Shown: positions 26,719 to 35,450, counted from the first letter of the stretch. The stretch: DNA of 64,000 nt from CAYNST01 sp964434105 (GCA_964434105.1 CAYSTJ010000001.1:62001-126000), one strand, 5' to 3'. Notes: generated from the letters alone by a model not told the origin. Numbers and translations are program-made.

Positions 26719-27090
26719 AAATAGATCCTTGTTGTGTTGACGATGGCAATCTGGGCAGTGACAGCCTGCGCTGGACAGTTACCCTTTTATAGATACCGTA
26801 GCGAGTGACATGCAGGCATCGAAAGCACCCCCCCTTTTTTTGTTCCCGCCATGCAGCGTCGTCGCGCCTGCCCGGAAACAAAAATTGACCTCACGCGGAA
26901 CACCTGAACGTCAAATGCTACGGGTATATCATGTTGTCGATCGCAAACCGAAACCGGTGCGGTGCCTGCGCCGCGCGCAACGATGCCAGAATGACTTTCA
27001 AAATTAAAGCAATTTGTCGCTATTCCACACCTGTCCTAACCGTTCAACGCCGTCCTAACCGTTCAGATGGTGTCCGGATTCGCCGCAGCG
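26719..27090. other. Intergenic region with a degenerate repeat left end
   Basis: No supported gene; the open frame at 26810-27007 has no family features. At 27031-27085 the text TCCTAACCGTTCAGATGG, then TGTCCGGATT, resembles the inner left part of the repeat family (TCGTAACGGTTCAGATTG, then CGTCCAGATT at 39285-39310). Confidence 0.5.
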
Positions 27091-28614
27091 TTAACTGAAG
27101 GCGTTCACCAATTTGGATGATCTCGCGGATACACGTCGGGTACGGTCATAACGTGTTATCGGTTGCCCGTCATCGCGTGAAATAACCAGCGTAGCGCCAA
27201 ATGTCTGAATATTCATAAAAATAAAACGACTGTCATGGGACAGGCAGACGCCCGTGAATTCGCTGCTGTTGTAATTATTAACAGCGAAAGGAAATAGTCT
27301 GCCCTGCCTGTCCACCCCCATCAGCGCCTGTTCGCCAAAACCGTCCTCGCAGACATACAGGGTGCCATCGGCAGCAACACACAGATTATCCGGGTTTTGC
27401 AGCAAACCGCCGCGGACCGATTCTACCAGCAGAGTGACCGTGTCGGTGCGGGGGCAGTAGGCCCAGATTTGCCCCATCCCGTCATCCCCGCCGGCGGTGG
27501 CAGAAAAATACACCAGACCGTTGCCGAACCATGCGCCTTCGCCGCGGGCAAAAATAGCAGCACCTTTGATTTGACCTTCCCGGCGAACGGTATCCTGCGC
27601 GGGATCAACATCGTCGATTGGTACCCATTCGACATGCAGTGGCTGCCCGAGAAACGACTTCAGGCCGCGACGGGTATCGACGCCGGCATCATTGTACGGC
27701 AACTTTGCACCGTCACAGATGGCCGCTACGCGGTCAATGGACATGGCATAGAGCTGGCCGCCCCGTTGCAGATCACCAAACCGGGATGGGCGAATGACTT
27801 TCGGAACAAAGCGATAGAAAAGCCCGTCCGGCCGGTCCTCCGTCTGATAGATATACCCACTGCGGGGGTCACAGGCGACGGCTTCATGGTTAAAACGGCC
27901 CATGGCGACCAGCGGGACAGGTTCGACCGGTTCCCCGAGCGCGGCCGGCACTTCAAAATTGTAGCCATGCCGGCGGGCCAGGCGGCGGTCGTAATGCGGA
28001 GTGGCAATGGTTTCTTCGCAGCTTATCCACGAGCCCCAGGGTGTGGCACCGCCTGCGCAGTTGCGTAATGTGCCCGCCAGCGAGATGTAATCGTGGACCA
28101 GTTCGCCCTGGTGGTTCAGGATAAGTGTGGTCGTCCCGCCACCACCGAATTTTGTATCCTTTATAAAAGGATCATAGGTTTTGCCGTTGGCGGCTACGCA
28201 GCCGGCGCTGTTGCCAAAGTGATTCTCGGCAAAATCCAGCTCATGGTTGCGCACCAGCCGATAATGACCGCCCGGTGCGCGAAAACAGGCCATGCCATCG
28301 TGGCATGCCGGCACCCGGGCGCCATCGCCCATTGTCTGGCCCGTCAGGGATATGGCGCGGTAAGAAAAACCCGAGGGCAGTCGCAGCAATGGAACGTCAC
28401 GCAGATCGCCGACCGCTGTCGCGTCCAGCTGTGCGGCATTAAGCGGCAGACTTGCCCGCAGTTTGCCAAAGCCTTCCGTGGATCCGTTGACCAGGCAGGG
28501 GCGCTGACCCGGTGCAACCGCATCAGCCCGCAACCGGAGCAACGGAGCCAAAGCGGTCCCCGCTGCCGATGCGGCGACTGCCGAAATAAACTGCCGGCGA
28601 CCGATAACGGACAT
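27091..28614 (-). CDS. PhoX-family (DUF839) secreted phosphatase-like protein
   Basis: 507 residues from the preferred ATG at 28614 (GGAGAG upstream). A Tat signal (IGRRQFISAVAASAAGTALAPL) exports it folded, matching PhoX enzymes, which carry calcium/iron cofactors. Family features include LRLPSGFSYRAIS, RLVRNHEL, FGGGGTTTLIL, CAGGATPWGSWISCEE and the later CEDGFG and DNLCVAADGTLYV. PhoX enzymes release phosphate from organic esters in the periplasm or outside the cell. I saw no obvious Pho box upstream. The gene stands alone, convergent with nothing and downstream of a short direct repeat at 28794-28830. Confidence 0.88.
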   Translation of the reverse strand: MSVIGRRQFISAVAASAAGTALAPLLRLRADAVAPGQRPCLVNGSTEGFGKLRASLPLNAAQLDATAVGDLRDVPLLRLPSGFSYRAISLTGQTMGDGARVPACHDGMACFRAPGGHYRLVRNHELDFAENHFGNSAGCVAANGKTYDPFIKDTKFGGGGTTTLILNHQGELVHDYISLAGTLRNCAGGATPWGSWISCEETIATPHYDRRLARRHGYNFEVPAALGEPVEPVPLVAMGRFNHEAVACDPRSGYIYQTEDRPDGLFYRFVPKVIRPSRFGDLQRGGQLYAMSIDRVAAICDGAKLPYNDAGVDTRRGLKSFLGQPLHVEWVPIDDVDPAQDTVRREGQIKGAAIFARGEGAWFGNGLVYFSATAGGDDGMGQIWAYCPRTDTVTLLVESVRGGLLQNPDNLCVAADGTLYVCEDGFGEQALMGVDRQGRLFPFAVNNYNSSEFTGVCLSHDSRFIFMNIQTFGATLVISRDDGQPITRYDRTRRVSARSSKLVNAFS

Positions 28615-28793
28615 GAGCTCTCCAGCGTGAGAAATAAGTCGGTTCGCATACGTCCTGTGTGGCCGTATAACGTTGCCCGCCCCGGCAACAAATATGCGCA
28701 CGCGCAGGCCCGGACACGGACCGATTTGCAGGCAGGGCGAAGCATAGCAATCCTGGCCGTTTTAAAAATGCGATGAAGGCACAGTTTGTTATG

Positions 28794-28830
28794 CCCGGCC
28801 CGTTTTGATGATGCCTGGCCCGTTTTGATG
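28794..28830 (+). repeat. Short direct repeat, 21-bp period
   Basis: GGCCCGTTTTGATG occurs twice in tandem, 21 bp apart, in the gap between the PhoX gene and the zinc-site lipoprotein gene. Function unknown. Confidence 0.6.
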
Positions 28831-28894
28831 GTGGGTCATTACGGCAAACGTTCGCGTAACGCAGGCTCAAGGCCCGCGCTGATGAATACACGGT

Positions 28895-29869
28895 TTATGG
28901 CGGCGTGGCACATCGTATTCCGGAATGCGCGGGTTCGTAACTTATCGCTCTGGCCGGATGCGGCTCCGGGTTGTCTAACGGTGGCTGCGTGGTTTTCGCC
29001 GCCGCGGGGACGCTGGTATCGCAGTGGGAGGACCGGCCCGGGTCCCGACTTCGATGTGCCCCGATTGCACCGGAGATATGGCCGGGAACGGCCATCAAAT
29101 AGGCACCGGGCGTGCCGGAGAATGCGGCGACGCCCAGATAGGTCCCGTAGGCGGGATGCAAAACACGATAGGTATCCCTCAGATTATCGGTCTGGCATTC
29201 GGCCTGCAGGTAACTGAGCGCATCACGGGTTGCCACCGCCTCATAATACAGCGGTGCCAGTGGCAGGTTATACAGCGCCGCATGCAGCCCTTTGTACTTC
29301 CGGCGATTAAAGTCCTTGGCATGGGCCGCCTCGTGCAATGCGACGCCGATCTCGTCGGAAAAGAGGCTGATGGTGTTGGTGTACGGGTTGTAGTGGTCAC
29401 CACCGGTAATTCGCCCCGGCATAAACGTATACCCCAGCACATTGAAGATACCAATGGTATAGCGCCAGACTGCACCGACCTCGCGGTTTTTGAACAGTCG
29501 CGACCACTGCCGGCCCGGCGCATAGGCGTTGACGAGCACCAGAACATCGTCAAGGTCATTTTTTTCGAGGTACTGCACCGTGGCGGTGACCGTCTCATCG
29601 GAAATGCGGTGGCTGTCGATGTCAGTGTCCCAGATCAGCAATTTGGCGAGCAGACTGCTGGGCCAGATCCAGCCGGAGGCATCCAGCAACCGATGTGGGC
29701 GGCCGATAACGACCTGGTCGTCGCTGGCGAGCGGCGGCGCCCGTTCGCTGCTGATATTGGGGTGCCCATACTGGTAGGGCGGAGCTGATGCGCAGCCGCT
29801 CAGGAACCCGCCGGTGACGATCAGCAACAGGCGCCATCGTAACCGCAGGACTGCTTCCAAAAATTGCAT
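28895..29869 (-). CDS. Lipoprotein with HExxH zinc-binding motif
   Basis: A 324-residue lipoprotein (lipobox LSGCAS near residue 25). The central part has VALHEAAHAKDFNRRKYKG near residue 180, a metal-binding HEAAH, followed by LPLAPLYYEAVATRDALSYL, where a glutamate could be a third ligand. The last 65 residues are low-complexity and rich in Pro, Ser and Arg, unlike the rest; a late frameshift is possible. AAGG ribosome site. Peptidase activity is not demonstrated for this type. Divergent from tpx across about 110 bp. Confidence 0.7.
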   Translation of the reverse strand: MQFLEAVLRLRWRLLLIVTGGFLSGCASAPPYQYGHPNISSERAPPLASDDQVVIGRPHRLLDASGWIWPSSLLAKLLIWDTDIDSHRISDETVTATVQYLEKNDLDDVLVLVNAYAPGRQWSRLFKNREVGAVWRYTIGIFNVLGYTFMPGRITGGDHYNPYTNTISLFSDEIGVALHEAAHAKDFNRRKYKGLHAALYNLPLAPLYYEAVATRDALSYLQAECQTDNLRDTYRVLHPAYGTYLGVAAFSGTPGAYLMAVPGHISGAIGAHRSRDPGRSSHCDTSVPAAAKTTQPPLDNPEPHPARAISYEPAHSGIRCATPP

Positions 29870-29981
29870 TAAAAAACCTTATTCTGATGGGTGTGTGTAA
29901 GGATAATAGCAAACCGGTTAAACTGCGGGCGCGTACAATGCGCAACTCATTCGACACTCAACGCATCTCAAAGGATCTTCC

Positions 29982-30476
29982 ATGACAACTGTAACCCTTA
30001 AGGGCAACAAAATCGAAACGATCGGTAAGCTGCCGGAGACTGGTTCCGCAGCGCCCGATTTTACACTGGTCAAGCCGGATCTGTCGGAAGTCTCGCTGCA
30101 GGATTTCCGTGGGCGCCGGCTGGTTCTCAATATTTTTCCTTCCATTGATACCGGTACCTGCGCCATGTCAGTGCGCGCCTTCAACGAGCAGGCGACCGGA
30201 CTGGAAAATACCGATGTGCTGTGTGTATCCATGGACCTTCCATTTGCCCTGGGACGTTTCTGTGGTGCGGAGGGGATAAAAAATGTGGCGGCGGTCTCGG
30301 GATTCCGATCCAGTTTCGGCGAAGATTATGGGCTGACATTCCGGACGGGCCCGCTGCAGGGGCTGTATTCCCGGTGCGTGGTTGTGATCGATGAATCCGG
30401 TAAGGTTATTTACTCGGAGCAGGTTGCAGAGACCGCCGACGAGCCCAACTACGCCGCGGCAATAAAAGCGCTGTAA
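29982..30476 (+). CDS. tpx: Thiol peroxidase
   Basis: 164 residues, the normal length of the atypical 2-Cys peroxiredoxin Tpx, which reduces lipid and hydrogen peroxides using thioredoxin. The peroxidatic cysteine lies in the SIDTGTCAMSVRAFNEQA motif, and a resolving cysteine is near GRFCGAEG. Thioredoxin fold motifs (APDFTLVKPDLSEVSL, VVVIDESGKVIYSEQV) are complete. AAAGGA ribosome site. Monocistronic. Confidence 0.97.
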   Translation: MTTVTLKGNKIETIGKLPETGSAAPDFTLVKPDLSEVSLQDFRGRRLVLNIFPSIDTGTCAMSVRAFNEQATGLENTDVLCVSMDLPFALGRFCGAEGIKNVAAVSGFRSSFGEDYGLTFRTGPLQGLYSRCVVVIDESGKVIYSEQVAETADEPNYAAAIKAL

Positions 30477-30862
30477 TACATGCTGGACGTTTGTCGTGTG
30501 CCCGAACGGGTTCGTTAGCGGGAAGTAATCTGCAGGACTCGCTTGCCGGCCGGGCCGGCCATCAGGTTCATCGGCCCGGAGGTAAATGGGCATCCGGTGC
30601 GCTGGAATTCAAAGTTTGCGCCTGGCAGCCCGGATTTAACAGGTTACACACCAGACGCTTTGCAGAATGTCAGGCCGCTGCACATGGGACAGATTTGCAG
30701 AGATGGGACGGTCCGCCGGAAACGGCCCGACGGCGGCGGAACACAATACCGGTCCCGTGCGAACGATCGGGGTGGTTCCGACACTCGGGTTGTTCAGGCA
30801 GGCAAGCCAGCGCGGTATCAGCCGCGCATGTATCACCCGCACATTTATCACCCGCACATTTA
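30477..30862. other. Intergenic region with short tandem repeat
   Basis: No supported gene on either strand; the open frames lack ribosome sites and family features. It contains a 15-bp imperfect tandem repeat at 30822-30865. Confidence 0.5.
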
Positions 30863-30865
30863 TCA
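30822..30865 (+). repeat. 15-bp imperfect tandem repeat, three copies
   Basis: Units close to CCGCACATTTATCAC occur three times in a row, the first with GCATGT in place of GCACAT. The last unit abuts the end of the small reverse-strand gene at 30863. Confidence 0.7.
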
Positions 30866-31060
30866 ATAGCCCGGCAGGTTGTCGATCGGCTCCATTGCAC
30901 CTTCATGGAAGATGGCTTCGCGCAATACGTCGCCATCGGCCGGCGTCCCCGCAGATTCAGTATCGGCGGTCGGTTTCCGGGCATCTCCTTTTACTTCTTT
31001 GGCTGGTTCGGAACCCTTTGGAATAACGGGTGGAAAAGCGGTGGAACTTTTTAAAGTCAT
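30863..31060 (-). CDS. Small protein of unknown function (65 aa)
   Basis: A 65-residue reverse-strand ORF with a near-ideal AGGAG eight bases before ATG, which is the main reason to believe it. The product is hydrophilic and Pro/Lys/Glu/Asp-rich (SSTAFPPVIPKGSEPAKEVKG, then GDVLREAIFHEGAMEPIDNLPGY), with no signal peptide or membrane segment. I do not recognise it. The compact conserved-looking C-terminus could be a leader or binding motif, but no modification enzymes are adjacent. The mRNA leader contains a hairpin (31101-31122, CGCCACC/GGTGGCG). Confidence 0.5.
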   Translation of the reverse strand: MTLKSSTAFPPVIPKGSEPAKEVKGDARKPTADTESAGTPADGDVLREAIFHEGAMEPIDNLPGY

Positions 31061-31578
31061 TTAGACGTCTCCTGCAATACTGATTATTTGCGAAGTTTGG
31101 CGCCACCGTCACGTTGGTGGCGTTTGAATTTGTCTTTCGGTCCGTGAGGGCAGACAGCCCGGTGAATTTTGAATGTGCTCATTATTTGAGCGAAAATCCC
31201 TGTTGAAAAACTAAAATTGATCAAGAGTTATACCAACTTTCAATTAACGCTACCTGAACCAATCATTACTGTATTTGAATTTTGGGAATTGTACCCAAAT
31301 TGTTCGACTTGTGTACACAGTAGGTGCCGCCAAATTATCGTATTAATATTAGGTTGCGTATGTGAGACTTCCGTTGCTTCCGATCAAAATTCGTACAGTG
31401 TGAATAGGCGTACCATTCCCTATAGTTGCGCGCTGGATAAAATTCCTTTACAAGCTGCTGTTTCACTTTAGTACAGGATAGAAGTTCCCATGTTACGTAG
31501 CAGACGAGTACGCTTCAACCGTCAATCACAAACAGGCGTTTTTGCGGCATTATTCCGGTCAGTTTCTGGGGTGTCGCT
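31061..31578. other. AT-rich intergenic region
   Basis: About 500 bp with no supported gene. A hairpin with perfect 7-bp stem lies at 31101-31122. From about 31200 to 31480 the base composition is visibly richer in A and T than the surroundings, with TTTGGG-N7-CCCAAA at 31281-31299. The forward open frame from 31217 has a TTG start, no ribosome site and no family features. Confidence 0.45.
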
Positions 31579-32391
31579 TTGAGCATTCAACTTTCAGAAG
31601 ATTATCTGTACCGGTTTGGTGGATTGGGGCGCCTTTATGGGCAGCACGCCCTGACCTGGCTGGCACAGGCACACGTTGCTGTGGTTGGTCTGGGCGGCGT
31701 AGGCAGCTGGGCCGCCGAAGCGCTCGCGCGCTCCGGGATCGGACAATTGACACTGATGGATCTTGACGACGTTTGCATCACCAATACCAACCGGCAATCC
31801 CACACGCTGGCATCCACCGTGGGGCAATCCAAACTGAGCGCCACCTCGGATCGGTTGCTGCAAATCAATCCGGAGCTGGTGGTAAACGGCGTTGACGATT
31901 TTTTGTCCACCCGCAATATGACCGCCTGTATTGGAAAGCAGCACGATGTCGTCATCGATGCGACCGATGCGACCCAGACAAAAGCCGCGCTGGCCGCCTA
32001 TTGCAGTGCCGCCAAAATACGACTGGTCATGGTAGGCTCGTCCGGCGGCAAGCGGGACCCGGGAAAAATCGCGGTTGCCGACCTGGCGCGAACCGACAAC
32101 GATCCGTTGCTGGCACGCATCCGGGCCCGGTTGTACCAGCAGCATAACTTCGCAAGGGATAGCCGGCGCAAATTCCGAATTGACGCAGTCTACTCGACGG
32201 AACGGATGGTTTACCCGAAACCTGACGGCAGCGTGTGCGAACGCAAGCAGTTCGTTCAGGGTGGCACGCGGCTGGACTGTACCACCGGTTATGGCTCTTC
32301 GGTTATGGTAACCGGCAGCTTCGGCTTTGTCGCTGCCGCACGGGCCGTAGAGCGCGTACTGCATGCGAAAGCCGGTGCCCGGCAGCGATAG
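31579..32391 (+). CDS. tcdA: tRNA threonylcarbamoyladenosine dehydratase
   Basis: A 270-residue E1-like enzyme that cyclises t6A37 to ct6A in tRNAs, using ATP. It has the nucleotide-binding VVGLGGVGSWAAEALARSGIG, the LMDLDDVCITNTNRQ motif, VIDATDATQTK, and a C-terminal GYGSSVMVTGSFG. Length fits E. coli TcdA/CsdL (268 aa). No ATG precedes the Rossmann fold in frame, so the TTG at 31579 is the likely start, with only a weak GGGG upstream. Commonly linked to csdE/csdA, which are not seen here. Confidence 0.93.
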   Translation: MSIQLSEDYLYRFGGLGRLYGQHALTWLAQAHVAVVGLGGVGSWAAEALARSGIGQLTLMDLDDVCITNTNRQSHTLASTVGQSKLSATSDRLLQINPELVVNGVDDFLSTRNMTACIGKQHDVVIDATDATQTKAALAAYCSAAKIRLVMVGSSGGKRDPGKIAVADLARTDNDPLLARIRARLYQQHNFARDSRRKFRIDAVYSTERMVYPKPDGSVCERKQFVQGGTRLDCTTGYGSSVMVTGSFGFVAAARAVERVLHAKAGARQR

Positions 32392-32438
32392 ACGTGGCCA
32401 ATATAACGGTTCGATCCGGCAGTTGTGTCGATAAAGCG

Positions 32439-33218
32439 TCAACAGACCCTGAACACGTTCTGAAAATTGCGTGTTGTGACGGTAAGAATCCGCGCCGGCG
32501 ACTCGTTTCGCAGTTCGGCGAGGGCTTCGCAGATCAACGGGATATTCTCCGGGCTGTTGCGTTTACCCTGGCGTCCGCTCAAGGGCATGTCCGGCGCGTC
32601 ACTTTCAAGAAGAAGGGACTCCAGGGGAATTCCTGCCAGGGCCGCTCGCGTTTTATGGGCGCGTTCATAGGTTATGCTGCCGCCGACGCCAAGGTAAAAT
32701 CCCATGGCACAGTAGGTTTGCGCCAGTTGCAGGCTGCCGTTAAACGCATGGATAACGCCGCCTTTTACGGGATATCGCTTCAGCAACCGAATCAACGGAT
32801 TGTGCGCACGAACACAGTGGATAACGATGGGTAGCTCCAATTCCCGGGCGACCTGAAGATGCCATTCAAGCACTGCCTCCTGTCGGGCCATGGGCAGATC
32901 AATCCGCTTGTCCAGGCCGCATTCGCCTATGGCTCGGCATCCGGTCTGTGCTGCCGCGGCTTTTAATGCCCGGGTCAGGGGTTCATGGTGAACAGGTTCG
33001 GCCTGTTGCGCAATCCACCACGGGTGCAGACCGACTGCAAAGAACAGGCCGGCGTAAGTCCTGTGCAGTTGCGGCAGGCGCGTCCATTGGGAGGGCTCAA
33101 TGCCGGGCACCAGCATGTACCTCATGGCATTATTGTGACACGCCCGCCACACGGCATCGCGGTCCACGTTGAAATCTTCAAAGTCGAAATGACAGTGGCT
33201 GTCGGCCCATTGGTCCAT
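32439..33218 (-). CDS. TatD-family metal-dependent hydrolase
   Basis: 259 residues from ATG 33218 (or 263 from 33230). It has the TatD metal-ligand set: DSHCHFD at the N-terminus, VGLHPWW, AIGECGLD, VIHCVRAHN, GVIHAFNGS and the late LLLESDAPD. The SPENIPLICEALAELR tail is typical of YjjV/TatD deoxyribonuclease-type proteins. These act as 3'-5' exonucleases or general phosphodiesterases. The upstream leader is made of seven copies of a 7-bp repeat (33241-33289), ending only about 20 bp before the start codon, which is unusual. Convergent with tcdA. Confidence 0.9.
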   Translation of the reverse strand: MDQWADSHCHFDFEDFNVDRDAVWRACHNNAMRYMLVPGIEPSQWTRLPQLHRTYAGLFFAVGLHPWWIAQQAEPVHHEPLTRALKAAAAQTGCRAIGECGLDKRIDLPMARQEAVLEWHLQVARELELPIVIHCVRAHNPLIRLLKRYPVKGGVIHAFNGSLQLAQTYCAMGFYLGVGGSITYERAHKTRAALAGIPLESLLLESDAPDMPLSGRQGKRNSPENIPLICEALAELRNESPARILTVTTRNFQNVFRVC

Positions 33219-33240
33219 CGAAGCATGCATCCTGTTTGTT

Positions 33241-33289
33241 GATTGTTGATTGTTGATTGTTGATTGTTGATTGTTGATTGTTGATTGTT
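33241..33289. repeat. Heptanucleotide microsatellite, seven perfect copies
   Basis: GATTGTT is repeated seven times without error, with partial copies on both sides. It lies in the 5' leader of the tatD-like gene. Copy-number change by slippage would shift spacing or frame, because seven is not a multiple of three. Confidence 0.95.
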
Positions 33290-33380
33290 GGTTGGATACC
33301 TTTTTGCAATCATGCGTTGTAAGCGACCGATCTGCGCATTCGTCGGTGCTTAACCGGTATGTTACGCAAAAACGTAAGGT

Positions 33381-33433
33381 AACTATTCAGCGCTGAACCT
33401 AAAACGTAACTGTTCAGCTCGTGTCGTAACTAT
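33381..33433. repeat. Clustered left termini of the repeat family
   Basis: A perfect GTAACTATTCAG (33381-33392) is followed 16 bp later by GTAACTGTTCAG (33409-33420) and then CTCGTGTCGTAACTATTGAA, like the start of the full copies. No right end is found before the SDR gene at 33453. This looks like nested or deleted insertions. Confidence 0.7.
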
Positions 33434-33452
33434 TGAAATACGAGGAATAATC

Positions 33453-34259
33453 ATGCCATCACAATACCTCACGGGACAGCGTGCTTTGGTAACCGGAGCG
33501 AATACAGGCATTGGTCGTGCGGTGGCGGTTGCACTGGCTGCGGCCGGCGCAAAAACGGTCATCAATTTTTTGCAGGACGAAGTCGCTGCGCTGGAGGTTG
33601 TCGACGAGATACAGCGCGCCGGTGGCCAGGCCATGGCGCTACAGGCCGACGTCAGTTCAGAGAGCCAGGTAAAAGGGATGTTCACGCGGATGATTGACGC
33701 CTGGGGCAGCATTGACATTCTTGTCAACAACGCCGGTATTCAGGTGGATGCACCTTTCGTCGGGATGACCCTCGAACAATGGCAAAAGGTCATCGACGTC
33801 AACCTGACGGGGCAGTTTCTCTGCGCACGCGAAGCTGCCGGTGAGTTTATACGCCGCGGCATTCAGGCAGACATTTCACGGGCAGCCGGCAAAATGATTT
33901 TTATTTCATCTGTGCATGAAATAATTCCGTGGGCGGGGCATGTCAATTACGCCGCGTCCAAAGGCGGTGTGGGCATGCTGATGCGTTCCATCGCCCAGGA
34001 GCTGGCCGAAAAGGCTATTCGGGTCAACAGTATTGCACCGGGGGCAATCCGTACTTCCATCAATCGCAGCGCGTGGGGTACACCGGAGGCCGAAGCCCAG
34101 ACCAACCTGTTGATTCCCTACGGGCGGCTTGGTTTGCCCGAGGACATCGGCAAGGCGGCGGTATGGCTGGCGTCGGACGAGTCGGATTATGTCACGGGGG
34201 AAACCCTCTATGTGGATGGTGGCATGACCCTGTATCCCGGATTCAGGGAAGGCGGCTGA
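33453..34259 (+). CDS. Short-chain dehydrogenase/reductase (glucose-1-dehydrogenase-like)
   Basis: A 268-residue classical SDR. It has the cofactor motif TGANTGIGRAVAVAL, NNAGIQV, catalytic Ser in FISSVHEI and the YAASKGG Tyr-Lys pair, and the C-terminal SDYVTGETLYVDGGM. The set resembles bacterial glucose 1-dehydrogenases, though substrate cannot be fixed from sequence. GAGG precedes the ATG. Repeat termini lie within 20-70 bp upstream, so its promoter may be in or next to repeat DNA. Confidence 0.9.
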   Translation: MPSQYLTGQRALVTGANTGIGRAVAVALAAAGAKTVINFLQDEVAALEVVDEIQRAGGQAMALQADVSSESQVKGMFTRMIDAWGSIDILVNNAGIQVDAPFVGMTLEQWQKVIDVNLTGQFLCAREAAGEFIRRGIQADISRAAGKMIFISSVHEIIPWAGHVNYAASKGGVGMLMRSIAQELAEKAIRVNSIAPGAIRTSINRSAWGTPEAEAQTNLLIPYGRLGLPEDIGKAAVWLASDESDYVTGETLYVDGGMTLYPGFREGG

Positions 34260-34357
34260 TCGCGGTAAGGGTCAGCCCCGGGGGTGGACGGCGATCCGGG
34301 CACTGAACTTGCAGCCACCGTTTTATCGCTATGTGATTACCCGCTACGGTGAAGACG

Positions 34358-34564
34358 ATGCCTTATGATACCCCCGATTCGATGGACCACCCGGACGCAA
34401 TGCCCGACCGGGCAGAATTACTCTACAAGGCGAGTTTTAATCGTGCCTGGGGCGACGCAGAGGGGTGTTTGCGGCGGCAGGTGGAAATTGCGCATAAAAA
34501 TGCAATTTCTGCAGTGGCGAGAAAATTTTGCAAAACCGGGGCCGGTGCCTGGATAAAAGTGTGA
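34358..34564 (+). CDS. Small hypothetical protein (68 aa), doubtful
   Basis: A 68-residue ORF (MPYDTPDSMDHPDAMPDRAE..., ending AGAWIKV) in the gap between the SDR and EamA genes. It has no recognised domain. A GGTGAAG lies just upstream but very close to the ATG. It ends 13 bp before the transporter gene. Kept because it fills the gap on the coding strand; it may be noncoding. Confidence 0.3.
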   Translation: MPYDTPDSMDHPDAMPDRAELLYKASFNRAWGDAEGCLRRQVEIAHKNAISAVARKFCKTGAGAWIKV

Positions 34565-34577
34565 AGCTGACCGGCGG

Positions 34578-35450
34578 ATGACAAAAGAGCAGCCCGCCGC
34601 TTTCGACTACCGCAAGGGCGCGTTGATCGCTCTGGTCGGCGTGGTGGTGTTAAGCTGGGACGCGACGTTAATCCGGCTGGCCGATGTGTCGGCCTGGGAC
34701 GCCGCCTTCTGGCGGGGCGCCTTTATCGCGTTGGCGCTGGTGGTTTTTTCACTGGCTACCCAGGCGCATCATAAGTTTTTATTGCTGGTCCGTTATCGCG
34801 GCGCGGCGTTAATAATTTGTGCACTGTTTGGCTTCAATACCTTTCTGTTTGTTCTCTCGGTCAGCTTCACCAAAATTGCCAACACGGTCATCATCCTCAG
34901 TGTCACGCCTGTGTTTGCGGGATTATTCTCGCGATTTTTGCTGGGTGAACCGATCAGAGCCCGAACCCTGTGGGTCATGCTGGTGGCGATTGTAGGCGTC
35001 GGTATTGTCGTTACCGGGTCGGTCAACCTTACCGGTAATCGCGGCGACTGGCTGGCACTATTGCTGGCGGTTTCCACTGGCTTCCTGTTTACGATGTTAC
35101 GCAAACACCCGGGTTTTCCACGTATTCCGGCAGTGGCGGTGGGGGCAGCCCTGTCTGCGCTCTGCCTGCTGCCATTCAGCTCGCCTTTGTCCGTGTCCGG
35201 TGTCAGCCTGGGGTGGCTGGCACTGATGGGACTGCTGCAAAAGCCGATCGCTTCCGTTTCCATGTTGATAGCCACCCGCTATTTACCGGCACCGCAGGTC
35301 GGCCTGTTTTTTTTGCTGGAGGCGGTACTCGCCCCACTGTGGGCCTGGTGGATCGTAAATGAAGAGCCGCAGGCGTCAACCTTTGTCGGCGGTTCGGTGG
35401 TTATCGCCGCGCTGATCATTCATTCCTGGCTTGAGATCAGGCGGCCCTGA
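34578..35450 (+). CDS. EamA/DMT-family transporter
   Basis: A 290-residue inner-membrane protein with about ten hydrophobic helices arranged as two EamA halves (GALIALVGVVVLSWDATLIRL start; second half from NRGDWLALLLAVSTGFLF). Characteristic stretches include SVSFTKIANTVIILSVTPVFAGLFSRFLLGE and LLEAVLAPLWAWWIVNEEP. Members export or import small metabolites; the substrate here is unknown. Likely in a short transcript with the preceding small ORF. Confidence 0.9.
   Translation: MTKEQPAAFDYRKGALIALVGVVVLSWDATLIRLADVSAWDAAFWRGAFIALALVVFSLATQAHHKFLLLVRYRGAALIICALFGFNTFLFVLSVSFTKIANTVIILSVTPVFAGLFSRFLLGEPIRARTLWVMLVAIVGVGIVVTGSVNLTGNRGDWLALLLAVSTGFLFTMLRKHPGFPRIPAVAVGAALSALCLLPFSSPLSVSGVSLGWLALMGLLQKPIASVSMLIATRYLPAPQVGLFFLLEAVLAPLWAWWIVNEEPQASTFVGGSVVIAALIIHSWLEIRRP

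Noticed and set aside
26810..27007. Forward 65-aa ORF
   Set aside because: Arg/Pro-rich chance reading frame without start signals.
31217..31471. Forward 84-aa ORF in the AT-rich island
   Set aside because: TTG start, no ribosome site, no recognisable domain.
33241..33289. CRISPR-like array
   Set aside because: Units are 7 bp with no spacers, so it is a microsatellite.
33122..33313. Reverse ORF reading through the heptamer repeat
   Set aside because: No ribosome site, and its product is repeat-coded then an out-of-frame shadow of tatD. Kept only as part of the phase-variation idea.
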